Source: Candidatus Phosphoribacter hodrii
Lineage (GTDB): Bacteria > Actinomycetota > Actinomycetes > Actinomycetales > Dermatophilaceae
Assembly: GCA_016707175.1 (NCBI GenBank)
Contig: JADJIB010000002.1
Coordinates: forward strand, 372,001-436,000
Direction: 5' to 3'
Length of the DNA stretch: 64,000 bases
Below are positions 21,371-30,517 of this stretch, piece by piece; within the stretch, counting starts at the first letter, position 1; the number at the start of each line of letters is the position of its first letter. The translations under genes were made by a program, and so were the position numbers. Under the pieces are notes generated by a model. That model saw nothing but the letters and a program-made list of their open reading frames with translations, was not told the DNA's origin and ran no database searches.

Positions 21371-22733
21371 CTAGGTGTCGTCACCTGGTCGCGAGTCAAC
21401 CCATAGGTCTGTCCACAGGTCCGAGGTGGAGGCAGGGGTGTCCCACTTGTCGTAATCGGGTGATCGACGCTGCCGGTGTGCGGGCGGGTCCCAGGGTTGG
21501 AGGCCTCCCGGGAGTTGGTCGCCCGGGGATTCGTCACCCGGGTTCTGATCGCCCGGGGATCGGCCGCCGCGCGGTGGGGGTCCGTCGTCGCGACGGTGGT
21601 AACTGCCGGGGATGAGGTCCCAGGTGACAGTGCCCGTGTCAGCGCCAGTGTCGGCGGTAACGCGCCCGATGAGTTGGTCACGGTGGACGACGGAGTGGTG
21701 TCGTCCCCGCGAGTTGCCCCGGCGTCGCCAGCCGCGTCGAGCGGCCTTGGTCGAGGATCTCGCCGCGGCCACCCAGGACGGTCGGGATGATCGCCGCGTC
21801 ACACGCCAAGCGACGCACCGTCTCCGGCGCGATCAGGGAACCACTCTGCGCGGATCCCACCACGGTGGCAGCCCCGATCCTCGCCGCCAGATCGTCGTAA
21901 GACATCGTCAGCATCAGCGTGGTCTTCACCCCGGACGGTGGCCGGTCGCCGGCGCTGGTCGCTCGGCGGCATACCTCCACCAATGCCTGACCGCGACGGG
22001 TCTGGGGGCTACGAGCGTCGCGTTCCCCGTCAGGGCCAGGGACCGGCGCCGACAGTGGCCCGATCGCGGCTTCGAGAGCTGCGGCCCCGACGGGGTCGAG
22101 GATCAACTGATAGGTGAGGGCACCCAGCTCGTCGGTGGATGGTCGCGAGAGCGAGATCAACCGTTCGGCGGTGTCGGCGTCGGCCTGGAACTCACCGTCG
22201 GCACCATGCGCGGCCAGTAGTGCCGGCCGTAGTGATCGGACCCCGCGTGGGCCGTCGGCGATCCCCATATCCAGCAATCCCTGCAGGACGGTCGGGGCGG
22301 CTTCTTCACGCAGGCGCGGCTTCAACCGGGCGAACTCGCTGACGACCGTCAACGCGACAGGGACACTCACGAAACCAGAGAGGGCGGCGGCCTGGACGGT
22401 GGTCAGGTCCGGGCGCTTGCATTCGCGGACGAGGCGGGCGACCTGACCGGCACCATTCCCAGCCGCCAACGTCGGTGCGTGTTCGGCGACCCAGCCAGCC
22501 GTCGACCCCGCCTGAGACTCGGAAATCTCCCCACGAGCCTCCGCCTCACCAACGACCGCGAGCCTGGCACCGCAAACAACCGCAGCCAGCGCGTCGAGCA
22601 TGCCCAACACGGTCCCCAACTCCGCACCCGGGACCTGCCACAACTGCGCCACCAACTGAGTAGCCACGGACGTCGCAGCAGTCAGCACAACCCGGCATTC
22701 AGCCGAGTCGAGAGTCGCCGCGTTGCTGTCCAT
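21371..22733 (-). pseudogene. DUF222/HNH endonuclease gene with the HNH core deleted and frame lost
   Basis: From ATG 22733 (MDSNAATLDS) the protein follows the intact copy at 43902 closely to RSTRLATPGQLA, then reads GTTPLRRPP and stops at 21678. Homology resumes in another frame at RHHSVVHRDQLIG and continues to a TAG at 21371. Compared with the intact copy, about 45 codons are missing, including CSFPGC, the DAHH motif and LALLCG, i.e. the metal-binding HNH core. The product therefore cannot be a nuclease. The family resembles mycobacterial 13E12-repeat proteins. The upstream about 85 bases also match the other copy. Confidence 0.85.
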
Positions 22734-22818
22734 AACCCCGACGCTAACAGCGACCACTGACAGACCCCCTACCCCAAAAGGCCTCTCCCACAACCGAACA
22801 CATCACAACCAGGTAACG
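21371..22818 (-). repeat. DUF222/HNH repeat, copy 1 (inverted relative to copy 2)
   Basis: Homology with copy 2 begins upstream at GTTACCTG..TTGTGATGTG (22809-22818 side) and continues through the promoter and most of the coding sequence. The copies are 21 kb apart in opposite orientation, so recombination between them would invert the interval from nanK to the alpha/beta hydrolase. Confidence 0.75.
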
Positions 22819-22883
22819 TTCCGGGCCGCCGCTAGGGCAATGTCGGCCCAGACACGCGCGGGACACCACCGGCGACAGATCCA

Positions 22884-22898
22884 GAGGCCTCAGGCCTC
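22884..22898 (-). terminator. small hairpin after nanK
   Basis: GAGGCC and GGCCTC form a 6-bp stem with loop TCA, 38 bases beyond the nanK stop on the minus strand. A weak terminator is possible; no T-run is present. Confidence 0.3.
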
Positions 22899-22935
22899 CA
22901 GGACGACACCTCCCTAACCTCACCTGTCACTGTCG

Positions 22936-23883
22936 TCACAGGCCCTGGCCGTCGTCGGCAACGGTTGTCGACGCGTGCCGGGTCATCGCGAAGTGCGCCG
23001 CTCCGAGCAGCGCCGCGGCGGCCCCGGCGCCCGCCGGCACGAGGGGTATGCCGCGCACCGCGTCCATCGCCTCCTGCCGGACCCCGTCCTGCACCGCTTC
23101 CCACCAGATCAGTCCGGCGTCGGCCACCGAACCGGCGAGCACCACCACATCCGGATCGAGGGTGTTGACCAGACCGCCGATCACCCGGCCGAGGGCCACT
23201 CCGCCCAGGGTGAGGACCGCTCTGGCCGCTTCGCCCGCCGCACCCAACTGCCCGGCCTGGACGACGACGTCCCGCCCGTTCTGCGCCGACCCTCCCTCGC
23301 GTCGCAGCGCCGCGGCCAGCCCCGGGCCGCTGGCCAACGCCTCCAGGTGCCCCACTCGCCCACAAGTGCACGGCAGTCCCGCCGCCTCGCTCGCGGGGAT
23401 GTGACCGAGGTGACCGGCCACCGCGTGAGCGCCGAAAATGACCTCCCCGCGGTGAACGACCGCGCCGCCCACACCCGTGCCCACGGCCACGAGCAGCACG
23501 TCGCGCAGGCCCCTCCCGGCCCCGAACGAAGCCTCACCCAACGCGTGCGCATGGACGTCGTTGAGCGCGTATGCCGCGAGCCCCAGGCCCTCGCTCACGC
23601 CGCGGGCCAGTACGGTCCCCGCCCAGCCCGGCAGCGCATCCGTGGCATGGGTGACAACACCATTCGTGGAGTCGATCACCCCCGCCGAGCCGATCCCAAC
23701 CAGCACCGGACGGCTCTCGCCGCGCGCTTCCTTCGCCACGGCGACCGCAGCGGCGACCACCGCCTCAGGCCCCTGCGAGGCCGGGGTGGCGACCCGGCAT
23801 ACCTCGCCGACGTGGCCGCCCGTGACGAGAGCCGCGGCGATCTTCGTGCCGCCGATGTCGAGGGCGAGCACGGGCTCGCTCAC
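22936..23883 (-). CDS. nanK: ROK-family sugar kinase, probable N-acetylmannosamine kinase
   Basis: 315 residues. LALDIGGTKIAAALV (about 5-19) is the phosphate-binding ATPase motif, AVGTGVGGAVV the second phosphate loop, and GHLGHIP with CTCGRVGHLE the ROK zinc region. The usual third cysteine of CxCGxxGCxE is His here. The reaction inferred is ATP-dependent phosphorylation of N-acetylmannosamine, the product of the nanA lyase, because its GTG overlaps the nanA stop by four bases. It is the last gene of the six-gene minus-strand operon. ROK kinases vary in specificity, so glucokinase activity is not excluded. Confidence 0.8.
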   Translation of the reverse strand: MSEPVLALDIGGTKIAAALVTGGHVGEVCRVATPASQGPEAVVAAAVAVAKEARGESRPVLVGIGSAGVIDSTNGVVTHATDALPGWAGTVLARGVSEGLGLAAYALNDVHAHALGEASFGAGRGLRDVLLVAVGTGVGGAVVHRGEVIFGAHAVAGHLGHIPASEAAGLPCTCGRVGHLEALASGPGLAAALRREGGSAQNGRDVVVQAGQLGAAGEAARAVLTLGGVALGRVIGGLVNTLDPDVVVLAGSVADAGLIWWEAVQDGVRQEAMDAVRGIPLVPAGAGAAAALLGAAHFAMTRHASTTVADDGQGL

Positions 23884-24797
23884 AAGAGCCCGCCCTCCTC
23901 CAGGACCGCACGCACGGCGGCCACGTCGGCCCCCTCCAGACTGGCCATGGGCAGCGACATGGTGTTGGTCGACAGGACGCCGAGCAACGCCAGCGCGGTC
24001 TTGAACGACCCGACCCCCGCGGCCGGGCCGACCTTGCCGATCGGTGCGCGGGCGATCCCCATGAGTCGACTCAGCCGGGACTGCTCGACCCGCACCGTCG
24101 CCCAGTCGCCTGCCATCGCCGCTCGATGCAGCCGGACGTAACCGGCCGGATCCACGTTGGCCAGACCGGGGACGGATCCATCGGCGCCGGCGAGATAGGC
24201 GCCGTCGACCACGGTCTCGTGGCCGGTCAGCAGGGTGAGCGGTGAGCCCGCGTCGGCGTTGAGCTCACACAGCCAACGGAAGCCGACGTCGTCGCCCGAG
24301 GAGTCCTTGACGCCGACGATCCGCCCCTCCAGGCCGAGCTCGACGAGCATCGGCGCAGCGAGCTTGGTGTGGACGCAGATCGGCAGGTCGTAGGCATAGA
24401 CGGGCAGGTCGGTGGCCGCCCCAATCGCCCGGAAGTGGGCCCTGATCTCGTCGGGGCCGGTGATGGCGTAGAAGGGCGCGGTAGCGACCACGGCCTGCAC
24501 CCCGGCCGCTTCGGCGGCCCGCACGTGCTCCAGCACCCGGCGGGTCTGCATGTCGATGACCCCGGCGATGACGGGGACCGCGCCTGCCACGACGGCGGTC
24601 ACTGCGTCCAGGACCTTGGCCCGCATCCGATCCTCGAAGAAGGCCACCTCGCCGGAGGACCCGAGGGCGAAGATCCCATCGACCCCGGCGTCCAGGAGCC
24701 GAGCGACCAATCGCTCCAGCGAGGGCACATCCAACTCACCCTCGGGGGTGAGTGGAGTGACCAGGGGCGGCACAACGCCGGTGAGGCCGCGGGGCAT
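23880..24797 (-). CDS. nanA: dihydrodipicolinate synthase-family lyase, probable N-acetylneuraminate lyase
   Basis: 305 residues from the ATG at 24797, which shares one base with the preceding ATPase stop (TGATG). A (beta/alpha)8 class I aldolase is shown by GSSGE near residue 47, YAYDLP with the catalytic tyrosine near 137, and VGVKDSSGD with the Schiff-base lysine near 163. The family includes DapA and NanA. Context decides for NanA, which splits sialic acid into N-acetylmannosamine and pyruvate, since transporter, sialidase, nanE and nagB surround it. A related 2-keto acid substrate cannot be excluded. Confidence 0.8.
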   Translation of the reverse strand: MPRGLTGVVPPLVTPLTPEGELDVPSLERLVARLLDAGVDGIFALGSSGEVAFFEDRMRAKVLDAVTAVVAGAVPVIAGVIDMQTRRVLEHVRAAEAAGVQAVVATAPFYAITGPDEIRAHFRAIGAATDLPVYAYDLPICVHTKLAAPMLVELGLEGRIVGVKDSSGDDVGFRWLCELNADAGSPLTLLTGHETVVDGAYLAGADGSVPGLANVDPAGYVRLHRAAMAGDWATVRVEQSRLSRLMGIARAPIGKVGPAAGVGSFKTALALLGVLSTNTMSLPMASLEGADVAAVRAVLEEGGLL

Positions 24798-25651
24798 CAC
24801 GAAGCTCCGATCTCGAGCAAGGAGGGGGTAGCGGACAAGAGGGTGCGGGTGTAGTCGTTGCGGGGCGACGTGAAGATCTGCTCGGCCGGACCGGTCTCGA
24901 CGATCTCCCCGAAATACATGACGGCGATCCGGTCAGAGACGTAGCGCACGGTGTTGATGTCGTGCGAGATGAAGACCAAGCCGAGGCCGAGGGCTTCTTT
25001 GAGGTCGGTGAGCAGGTTGAGCACCTGCGCCCGGACCGACACGTCCAACGCCGAGGTCGGCTCGTCGGCCACGATGACGTCTGGCTCGAGCGCCAGGGCC
25101 CGAGCGATCGCGACCCGTTGGCGCTGGCCACCGGAGATCTGCCGGGGCAGGACCTCCAAGGCCGACTGGGGCAGGCCGACGAGGTGCACAAGCTCACGGA
25201 CCCGAGCCAACCGAGTCGCGGGGGTGCCGATGCCGTGCACGCCCAACGGATCGAGCAGTTGGTCGCGCACGGTCATCCGGGGGTTGAGCGCCGTCGCCGG
25301 GTCCTGGAACACCACCGACACCGCTCGACCAAGCTCCTTGCGGGCCGAGGCGGACGTCCCGATCGGCTTGCCGTGGAAGAGCACCTGGCCCTTCGTGGGC
25401 TGCTGCAGACCCACCATCACCTTGGCGACCGTGGACTTCCCGCAGCCCGACTCCCCCACGATGCCGACGGTCTCGCCGCGGGCCACCGTGAAGTCGACAC
25501 CCTTGACCGCGTGGACGCGGTCGGGCCGGAAGAGCTTGCCGGTGCGCGCCTTGTGGATGACGTGGACGCCACGAAGCTCGATGACGGGCGCTCCCGCTGT
25601 GGCGTGATCCTGCGGGACCGTCTGATCCTGCGGGGTCGTCTGCTTGCTCAT
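24797..25651 (-). CDS. ABC transporter ATPase of dipeptide/oligopeptide type (sialic acid import)
   Basis: 284 residues: Walker A GESGCGKSTVAK, signature ISGGQRQRVAIA, Walker B VIVADEP, followed by SALDVSVRAQ. The C-terminal extension with YTRTLLSATPSL is typical of DppF/OppF ATPases. It overlaps the upstream fused permease-ATPase by four bases. With that protein it would supply the second nucleotide-binding domain of the importer. The N-terminal 20 residues are Gln/Thr-rich (QTTPQDQTVPQDHATAGA) and probably disordered. Confidence 0.85.
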   Translation of the reverse strand: MSKQTTPQDQTVPQDHATAGAPVIELRGVHVIHKARTGKLFRPDRVHAVKGVDFTVARGETVGIVGESGCGKSTVAKVMVGLQQPTKGQVLFHGKPIGTSASARKELGRAVSVVFQDPATALNPRMTVRDQLLDPLGVHGIGTPATRLARVRELVHLVGLPQSALEVLPRQISGGQRQRVAIARALALEPDVIVADEPTSALDVSVRAQVLNLLTDLKEALGLGLVFISHDINTVRYVSDRIAVMYFGEIVETGPAEQIFTSPRNDYTRTLLSATPSLLEIGAS

Positions 25652-27654
25652 CGGCGGCTTCCTTCCAGGGCGGCCTCAAGCGCATCGGTCGAGGCGTAGA
25701 CGTGGTCAGGGCCGGCCGGACGCAAGGTCGGCCGCTCGTCCCTGCCCAGATCGGGGTAGGACGAACGCGGCGCGAACCGGTCGCCGGGCAGGAACTCCCG
25801 AGGCGAGGGCACCGTGCCGGGCACCTGATGCAGCCGCGCGGCTCCTGCCTCGATGGACAGGACCGACCCGAGCAGACCCCGGGTGTATTCGTGCCGGGGG
25901 TTGCTCAACAACTCGCTCGTCGGTGCCTGCTCGACGACCTGACCGGCATACATGACGGTGATCCGGTGGGCGAGTTTGGCGACGAGCGCGAGGTCGTGGC
26001 TGACGAAGACCATGGCGAAACCGAGTTGCTCGCGCAGGGTGTTGAGTAGCCCGACGACCTGCTGCTGGACGGTGACGTCCAGCGCCGTCGTCGGCTCGTC
26101 GGCGATGAGCAGCCGCGGGTTACGGGTGAGCGCCATCGCGATGAGCACCCGCTGGCGCTGACCGCCGGAGAGCTCGTGCGGATAGGACTTCAACGTGCGG
26201 GCCGGGTCGAGGCCGACCAACTCGAGCAGGTCCTCGGCGCTGCGCTTGCCGCCGCGCTTGGTCAATTGGGCCAGTTGCGACTTGACGAGCATCGACGGGT
26301 TCAGCGAGCTGAGCGCGTCCTGATAGATCATCGCCAGGTCGTGGCCGAGCAGGCCGATGCGCTCCTTGCGATCCATGGTCAGCAGGTCGCGGCCGTCGAA
26401 GAAGACCTCGCCCTCGATCTGCGCCGCGGGCGACAGCAGACCCATGATCGCCAGTGCGGTGATCGACTTGCCGCACCCCGACTCGCCGACCAGCGCCATC
26501 GTCTCGCCAGGACGCACGTCGAAGGACACCCGATCGACGATCGCGACCTCCCCATGGGCCTGCGGGAAACGGATCGACAGATCACGCACCTCGAGCAACG
26601 GCGCCGAGTCGGCGGCATACACCAGTCGGTCGGTGCGCTTGAGCTCCTGCTCGCGCAAGGTGACCAGACTCGTTGTCAGCAGTTGCTTGGCCACCGCGCC
26701 GTCGACCTGGCCGAGGACCTGAGCACCGACCGGAGCAGCGGCGGTGCCCTGCAGCAGGGCCTTCTCGTCGGCCTCGACGTCGACGCGGCGCTTGACGGCC
26801 GGGCTGGCCAGCGCATCGGTCAGACCCTCCGAGAGGATGTTGAGGCTCAACACGGTGATGAGGATCATCAGGCCGGGGAAGAACGTCGGCCACCAATAGC
26901 CCGACAGGAGTAGCTGTTTGCCGTCGGCGAGGATGTTGCCCCAGCTGGGGTTCGGGGGCTTGACGCCCGCGTTGATGAACGACAGCGACGCCTCGAAGAC
27001 GATCGCGTCGGCGACGAGCACCGTCGCGAACACCATGATCGGCGCCAGGCAGTTGCGGGCGACGTGCTTGATGAGGATGTGCGCCGGGCGGGCACCCATG
27101 ACCCGACTCGCCGACACGTAGTCCTCACCGAACTGAGCGAGCACGTTGGCCCGGACGACGCGGGTGAGCTGCGGCGTGTAGAGGAATGCGATCGCGAAGA
27201 TCAGCACCGGCAGGGCGTTGCCGAACACGGCAACGAAGACGGCCGCCAGCGCGATCCCGGGGAAGCTCATGACGATGTCGAGGATCCGCATGAGGACCTC
27301 TGAGGTCGCCTTGCCGGCCGTGGCCGCGATCGAGCCGAGCACCGCAGCGGCCGCGAGGGCGACACCGGTGGCCACCAGGCCGAGGACCAGCGACGAGCGG
27401 GCGCCGAAGGCCACCCGGGCCAGGATGTCGCGGCCGATGGCGTCGGTGCCGAACGGGTGACCCGGGCCGGGAGGGAGCACCGGCGTCCCGCTGGCCAGCG
27501 GGTCGACACCGAGCAGCGGCGCGAACACCGCCATGGCCGCGACGAGGGCGATGACTCCGAGGGCGATCTTGGACGTGATCGGCAACGACTGGATGGCCGG
27601 TAGCCGGAAACCAGGCCGGCTCTCCAGCGACTTGGTCAGGGTCGGGCGCAGCAT
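25648..27654 (-). CDS. fused ABC permease-ATPase (DppC-DppD type)
   Basis: 668 residues joining two usually separate subunits. Residues 1-285 are a DppC-like permease with about six membrane segments, GHPFGTDAIGRDILAR near the N-terminus and an EAA-type loop (SASRVMGARPAHIL). Residues about 350-620 are an ATPase: Walker A GESGCGKSITAL, signature LSGGQRQRVLIA, Walker B LLIADEPTTALD. A linker of about 60 residues joins them. Such fusions occur in dipeptide-type transporters proposed for sialic acid. It overlaps the upstream permease stop by one base (TGATG). Confidence 0.88.
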   Translation of the reverse strand: MLRPTLTKSLESRPGFRLPAIQSLPITSKIALGVIALVAAMAVFAPLLGVDPLASGTPVLPPGPGHPFGTDAIGRDILARVAFGARSSLVLGLVATGVALAAAAVLGSIAATAGKATSEVLMRILDIVMSFPGIALAAVFVAVFGNALPVLIFAIAFLYTPQLTRVVRANVLAQFGEDYVSASRVMGARPAHILIKHVARNCLAPIMVFATVLVADAIVFEASLSFINAGVKPPNPSWGNILADGKQLLLSGYWWPTFFPGLMILITVLSLNILSEGLTDALASPAVKRRVDVEADEKALLQGTAAAPVGAQVLGQVDGAVAKQLLTTSLVTLREQELKRTDRLVYAADSAPLLEVRDLSIRFPQAHGEVAIVDRVSFDVRPGETMALVGESGCGKSITALAIMGLLSPAAQIEGEVFFDGRDLLTMDRKERIGLLGHDLAMIYQDALSSLNPSMLVKSQLAQLTKRGGKRSAEDLLELVGLDPARTLKSYPHELSGGQRQRVLIAMALTRNPRLLIADEPTTALDVTVQQQVVGLLNTLREQLGFAMVFVSHDLALVAKLAHRITVMYAGQVVEQAPTSELLSNPRHEYTRGLLGSVLSIEAGAARLHQVPGTVPSPREFLPGDRFAPRSSYPDLGRDERPTLRPAGPDHVYASTDALEAALEGSRR

Positions 27655-28619
27655 CAGATGCTCCTGATCCGAGGGTTGACCAGGACGTAGAGCACGTCGA
27701 CGAGGATGTTGACCACGATGAACGCGATCGCGACCGTCAGCGTGACGCCCTGCACGAGGTAGACGTCGTTGCGGGTCACCCCGTCGAGGATGAGTTGGCC
27801 CATCGCCTGGATGTTGAAGATGATTTCGATGATGACCGCGCCGCCCATGAGGTAGCCGACCCGCAGGCCGAGCACGGTGATGGGCGTGATGAGCGCGTTG
27901 CGCAGGACGTTGCGGGCGATGACCTCACGCCGTGGGATCCCCGACCCGAGAGCGGTGCGCACGTAGTCGCGGTCGAGTTCCTCGACCATGGCGGTCCGCA
28001 CGACCCGGGTGAGGGAGCCGGCAACGGGCACACCGAGGGCGAACGCCGGCAGCGCCACGTTGTTGAGATAGGTCGCCGGATCCTCGCCGAACGGCACCCA
28101 GCCCAACACCAGTGCGGGGAACATCCCCCACCCACCGGGCACAGTGCCCAGCCATTGGATGAGCAGGATCGCCAGCCAGAAGGACGGGGTCGCCAGCGCC
28201 ATGATCGACACGACGCGGATCACCTGGTCGGGCCAGCGGTCGCGATAGAGCGCCGCCACCACGCCGAGGATCAAGGCGAGCACGACGGCGATGACCAGCC
28301 CGAGCAGGGTGAGTTGCAGCGTGATGGGGAAGGCGCCGGCGATGACACTCGTCACCGGGGTGTTTCCGCTGGTCGTTCCCAGATCCCCGTGCAGCATGCC
28401 GACCAAGAAGCTGCCGTAGCGGACGAGCAGCGGGTCGTCCAGCCCATGGTCCGTGCGGTACTGCGCCAGGGCATCCGGGCTGGCCGCCTCTCCCAGCGCG
28501 AGCCGGGCGGGGTCCGAGGGCGAGAAGGACATGACGACGAACACCAGCAACGTCACGCCGAGCACCATGAGTGGGAAAGCGACCAGTCTGCGGCCGATGA
28601 GGCGCAGCAGGTTCGACAC
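27654..28619 (-). CDS. ABC transporter permease (DppB type)
   Basis: 321 residues with six predicted membrane segments. The N-terminal LIGRRLVAFPLMVLGVTLLVF and the FSPSDPARLALGE loop are DppB hallmarks. The EAA loop is RTALGSGIPRREVIARNVLR. It should pair with the permease half of the downstream fusion to form the membrane channel. It lies 138 bases after the substrate-binding-protein gene, with a strong hairpin between them. Confidence 0.88.
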   Translation of the reverse strand: MSNLLRLIGRRLVAFPLMVLGVTLLVFVVMSFSPSDPARLALGEAASPDALAQYRTDHGLDDPLLVRYGSFLVGMLHGDLGTTSGNTPVTSVIAGAFPITLQLTLLGLVIAVVLALILGVVAALYRDRWPDQVIRVVSIMALATPSFWLAILLIQWLGTVPGGWGMFPALVLGWVPFGEDPATYLNNVALPAFALGVPVAGSLTRVVRTAMVEELDRDYVRTALGSGIPRREVIARNVLRNALITPITVLGLRVGYLMGGAVIIEIIFNIQAMGQLILDGVTRNDVYLVQGVTLTVAIAFIVVNILVDVLYVLVNPRIRSI

Positions 28620-28679
28620 AGGAGACTCCTCGTTCGCGTGGGGCGGTCAACGGTCCGCCACGGGGATGGTGCGCAGGGG

Positions 28680-28707
28680 CCGGTATGCCGCGCACGCGGC
28701 ATACCGG
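28680..28707 (-). terminator. 12-bp hairpin built from two inverted GGTATGCCGC words
   Basis: CCGGTATGCCGC (28680-28691) pairs perfectly with GCGGCATACCGG (28696-28707) around the tetraloop GCAC. It lies 50 bases beyond the stop of the substrate-binding protein and 61 before the next operon gene. That is where partial terminators or RNA-stabilising stems often let the binding protein exceed the membrane components. No U-run follows. Confidence 0.7.
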
Positions 28708-28757
28708 GTCCCCGCACCTAGCAAGGGGGCACAACGGGGGCACAGTCCCCCGACGGC

Positions 28758-30371
28758 CTACTTCGTGCTCGCCACACCGACGAACGACAGGCCGGTGAGC
28801 GGGATCGGCTTGAAGTCGACCAGGCTCGCCTTGTCGTAGGCGGTCGGAGTCTTGCGGTGGAAGAGCGGGTAGAGCGGGATCTCGTCGGCGATGAGGTCGA
28901 TGAGCGAGGCCCAACTCTCCTTGGCCTTGGCCTCGTCGCTGGCCTGCAGCCCGGCGTCCAGGAGCGACTGGACCTGGGTGTATGCCGCCGAGCCCTTCCA
29001 GTGCATCCGGGTGTCGGTCCACACGTCGCCGGCGTACCACCAGCGCATGAGCAGGTCGAGGTCGTTGCCGAACACCGAGGGGTCACCGGGAGCGATGACG
29101 ACGTCGAAGGCCTCCGGCTTGCCGTCGATGGTGTTGTAGACGTCGGCGGACTTCTTCTCGGTGAACTCCACCTCGAGCCCGGCGGCCTTGAGCGACTCCT
29201 GGATGAGCGGCGTGCACTTCTTCACCCAGTCGTGGTCGGTGCACAGCAGACGCAACTTGGTCAGGCCGGTCGCCTTGAACATCGCCGTCGCCTTCGCGGC
29301 GTCGTGGCTGTAGACAGTCTTGGCCTTGACGTACTGCGGGTGGCCTTCCTGCACGAAGCTCGTCGCCGGTGACGCCTGGCCGAGCATGGCGGTCTGGACG
29401 ACCTTGGCCATGTCGATGGCGTAGAAGAACGCCTGCCGGTTCTCCTTGGTGGCGAAGGGGTTGCCCGCCGAGTTGTTGAACATCGCGAACAACAGCCCGA
29501 AGCCCTGGACCGAGTCGACCTGCGAGGTGGTCTTGAGCTGGTCGATCGAGAGGTAAGGCACCGAGTCGATCGCCTGGACGCTCTTGGACTGGACCGCGTT
29601 GGTCCGCGTGGAGGCGTCCGGGATGATCTGCCACTTCATCGCCTTGGCCCGGGCCTTCTTGGAGCCGGTGTAGGCGTCGTTGCGCTCGAAGGTGACCTGC
29701 TTGCTCGTCGCGCCGTTGTCCGTGAGCTTCCACGGGCCGGTGCCGATCGGCTTGGCGTCGAAGGCCTTGGCGTCGGCGGTGACGACGGCCTTCGGGACGA
29801 TCTTGACGACGGCCAGCCGGGCAGCCAGCAGCGCCGACGGGTAGGCCAGCGTCAGCGTGACCGTCTTCTCATCCTTCTTCGCCACGCCCTTGATGAAGGG
29901 GATGAACTGGCGGTAGAGCGACTTGTTGGCCGGGTCGAGGACACGCTCGATGGAGAACACGACGTCGTCGGCGGTCACGGCCGAGCCGTTGTGGAACACG
30001 GCGCCGTCCCGCAGCGCGATGTCCACCGACGTCCCGGTGGCCTTGGGAAGTTCCTTGGCGAGGGCGGCATACACCTCGCGGCTGGCCGGGTCGACCTCGG
30101 TGAGGCCTTCCATGACGTGCCAGTTTGCTGCGATGGTGAGAGCCGACGAGGTGGTCATCGGGTCGTACCCGTTGGTGCCCAGCTCGTAGGAGATCGCGGC
30201 GGTGATCGTTCCGTCCGCCTTCGCGCCACCGGCTGCGCCCGACGCGCCGGTCGTGGTGGAGGATCCCGGTGCGCACGCGCTGACGGTGCCGGCGAAGGCG
30301 GCTGCGGCACCCATCGCTCCGGCAAGCTGGAGGAACCCTCGGCGGCTGGACTGTTGGTCAAGAACCTGCAT
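28758..30371 (-). CDS. ABC transporter substrate-binding lipoprotein, family 5
   Basis: 537 residues. The N-terminus has a twin-arginine motif (SSRRGFLQLAG) and a lipobox (TVSAC, Cys about 33), so Tat export and lipid anchoring are predicted. The mature protein shows the family 5 order: YELGTNGYDPMTT, LRDGAVFHNGSAVTADDVVFS and WYAGD near the end. Family 5 proteins bind peptides or oligosaccharides. It is the first gene of the minus-strand nan operon. Position opposite a sialidase gene suggests sialic acid or sialylated glycans as ligand. Confidence 0.85.
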   Translation of the reverse strand: MQVLDQQSSRRGFLQLAGAMGAAAAFAGTVSACAPGSSTTTGASGAAGGAKADGTITAAISYELGTNGYDPMTTSSALTIAANWHVMEGLTEVDPASREVYAALAKELPKATGTSVDIALRDGAVFHNGSAVTADDVVFSIERVLDPANKSLYRQFIPFIKGVAKKDEKTVTLTLAYPSALLAARLAVVKIVPKAVVTADAKAFDAKPIGTGPWKLTDNGATSKQVTFERNDAYTGSKKARAKAMKWQIIPDASTRTNAVQSKSVQAIDSVPYLSIDQLKTTSQVDSVQGFGLLFAMFNNSAGNPFATKENRQAFFYAIDMAKVVQTAMLGQASPATSFVQEGHPQYVKAKTVYSHDAAKATAMFKATGLTKLRLLCTDHDWVKKCTPLIQESLKAAGLEVEFTEKKSADVYNTIDGKPEAFDVVIAPGDPSVFGNDLDLLMRWWYAGDVWTDTRMHWKGSAAYTQVQSLLDAGLQASDEAKAKESWASLIDLIADEIPLYPLFHRKTPTAYDKASLVDFKPIPLTGLSFVGVASTK

Positions 30372-30424
30372 GGTGACGGCGCCTTTCTGAGGACCTTACG
30401 TGGGCGGCAGTGCCCTTCATCCGA

Positions 30425-30447
30425 CATCGGACGTCTGATGTCCGATG
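30425..30447. promoter_or_regulatory. palindromic candidate operator in the divergent nan promoter region
   Basis: CATCGGAC (30425-30432) and GTCCGATG (30440-30447) form a perfect 8-bp dyad with a 7-base centre. It sits between the divergent binding-protein gene (start 30371) and the FadR-type regulator (start 30518), with further GTCTGA half-elements around. A site for the adjacent regulator is the natural inference. On the minus strand TAAGGT about 27 bases before the start is a possible -10 element. Confidence 0.6.
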
Positions 30448-30517
30448 ATGATAGTCTGACGATAGGCCCGGACGTGCCGGGGAGTCAAGAACTGAAGCAG
30501 CGGAGGACGACACGCCG

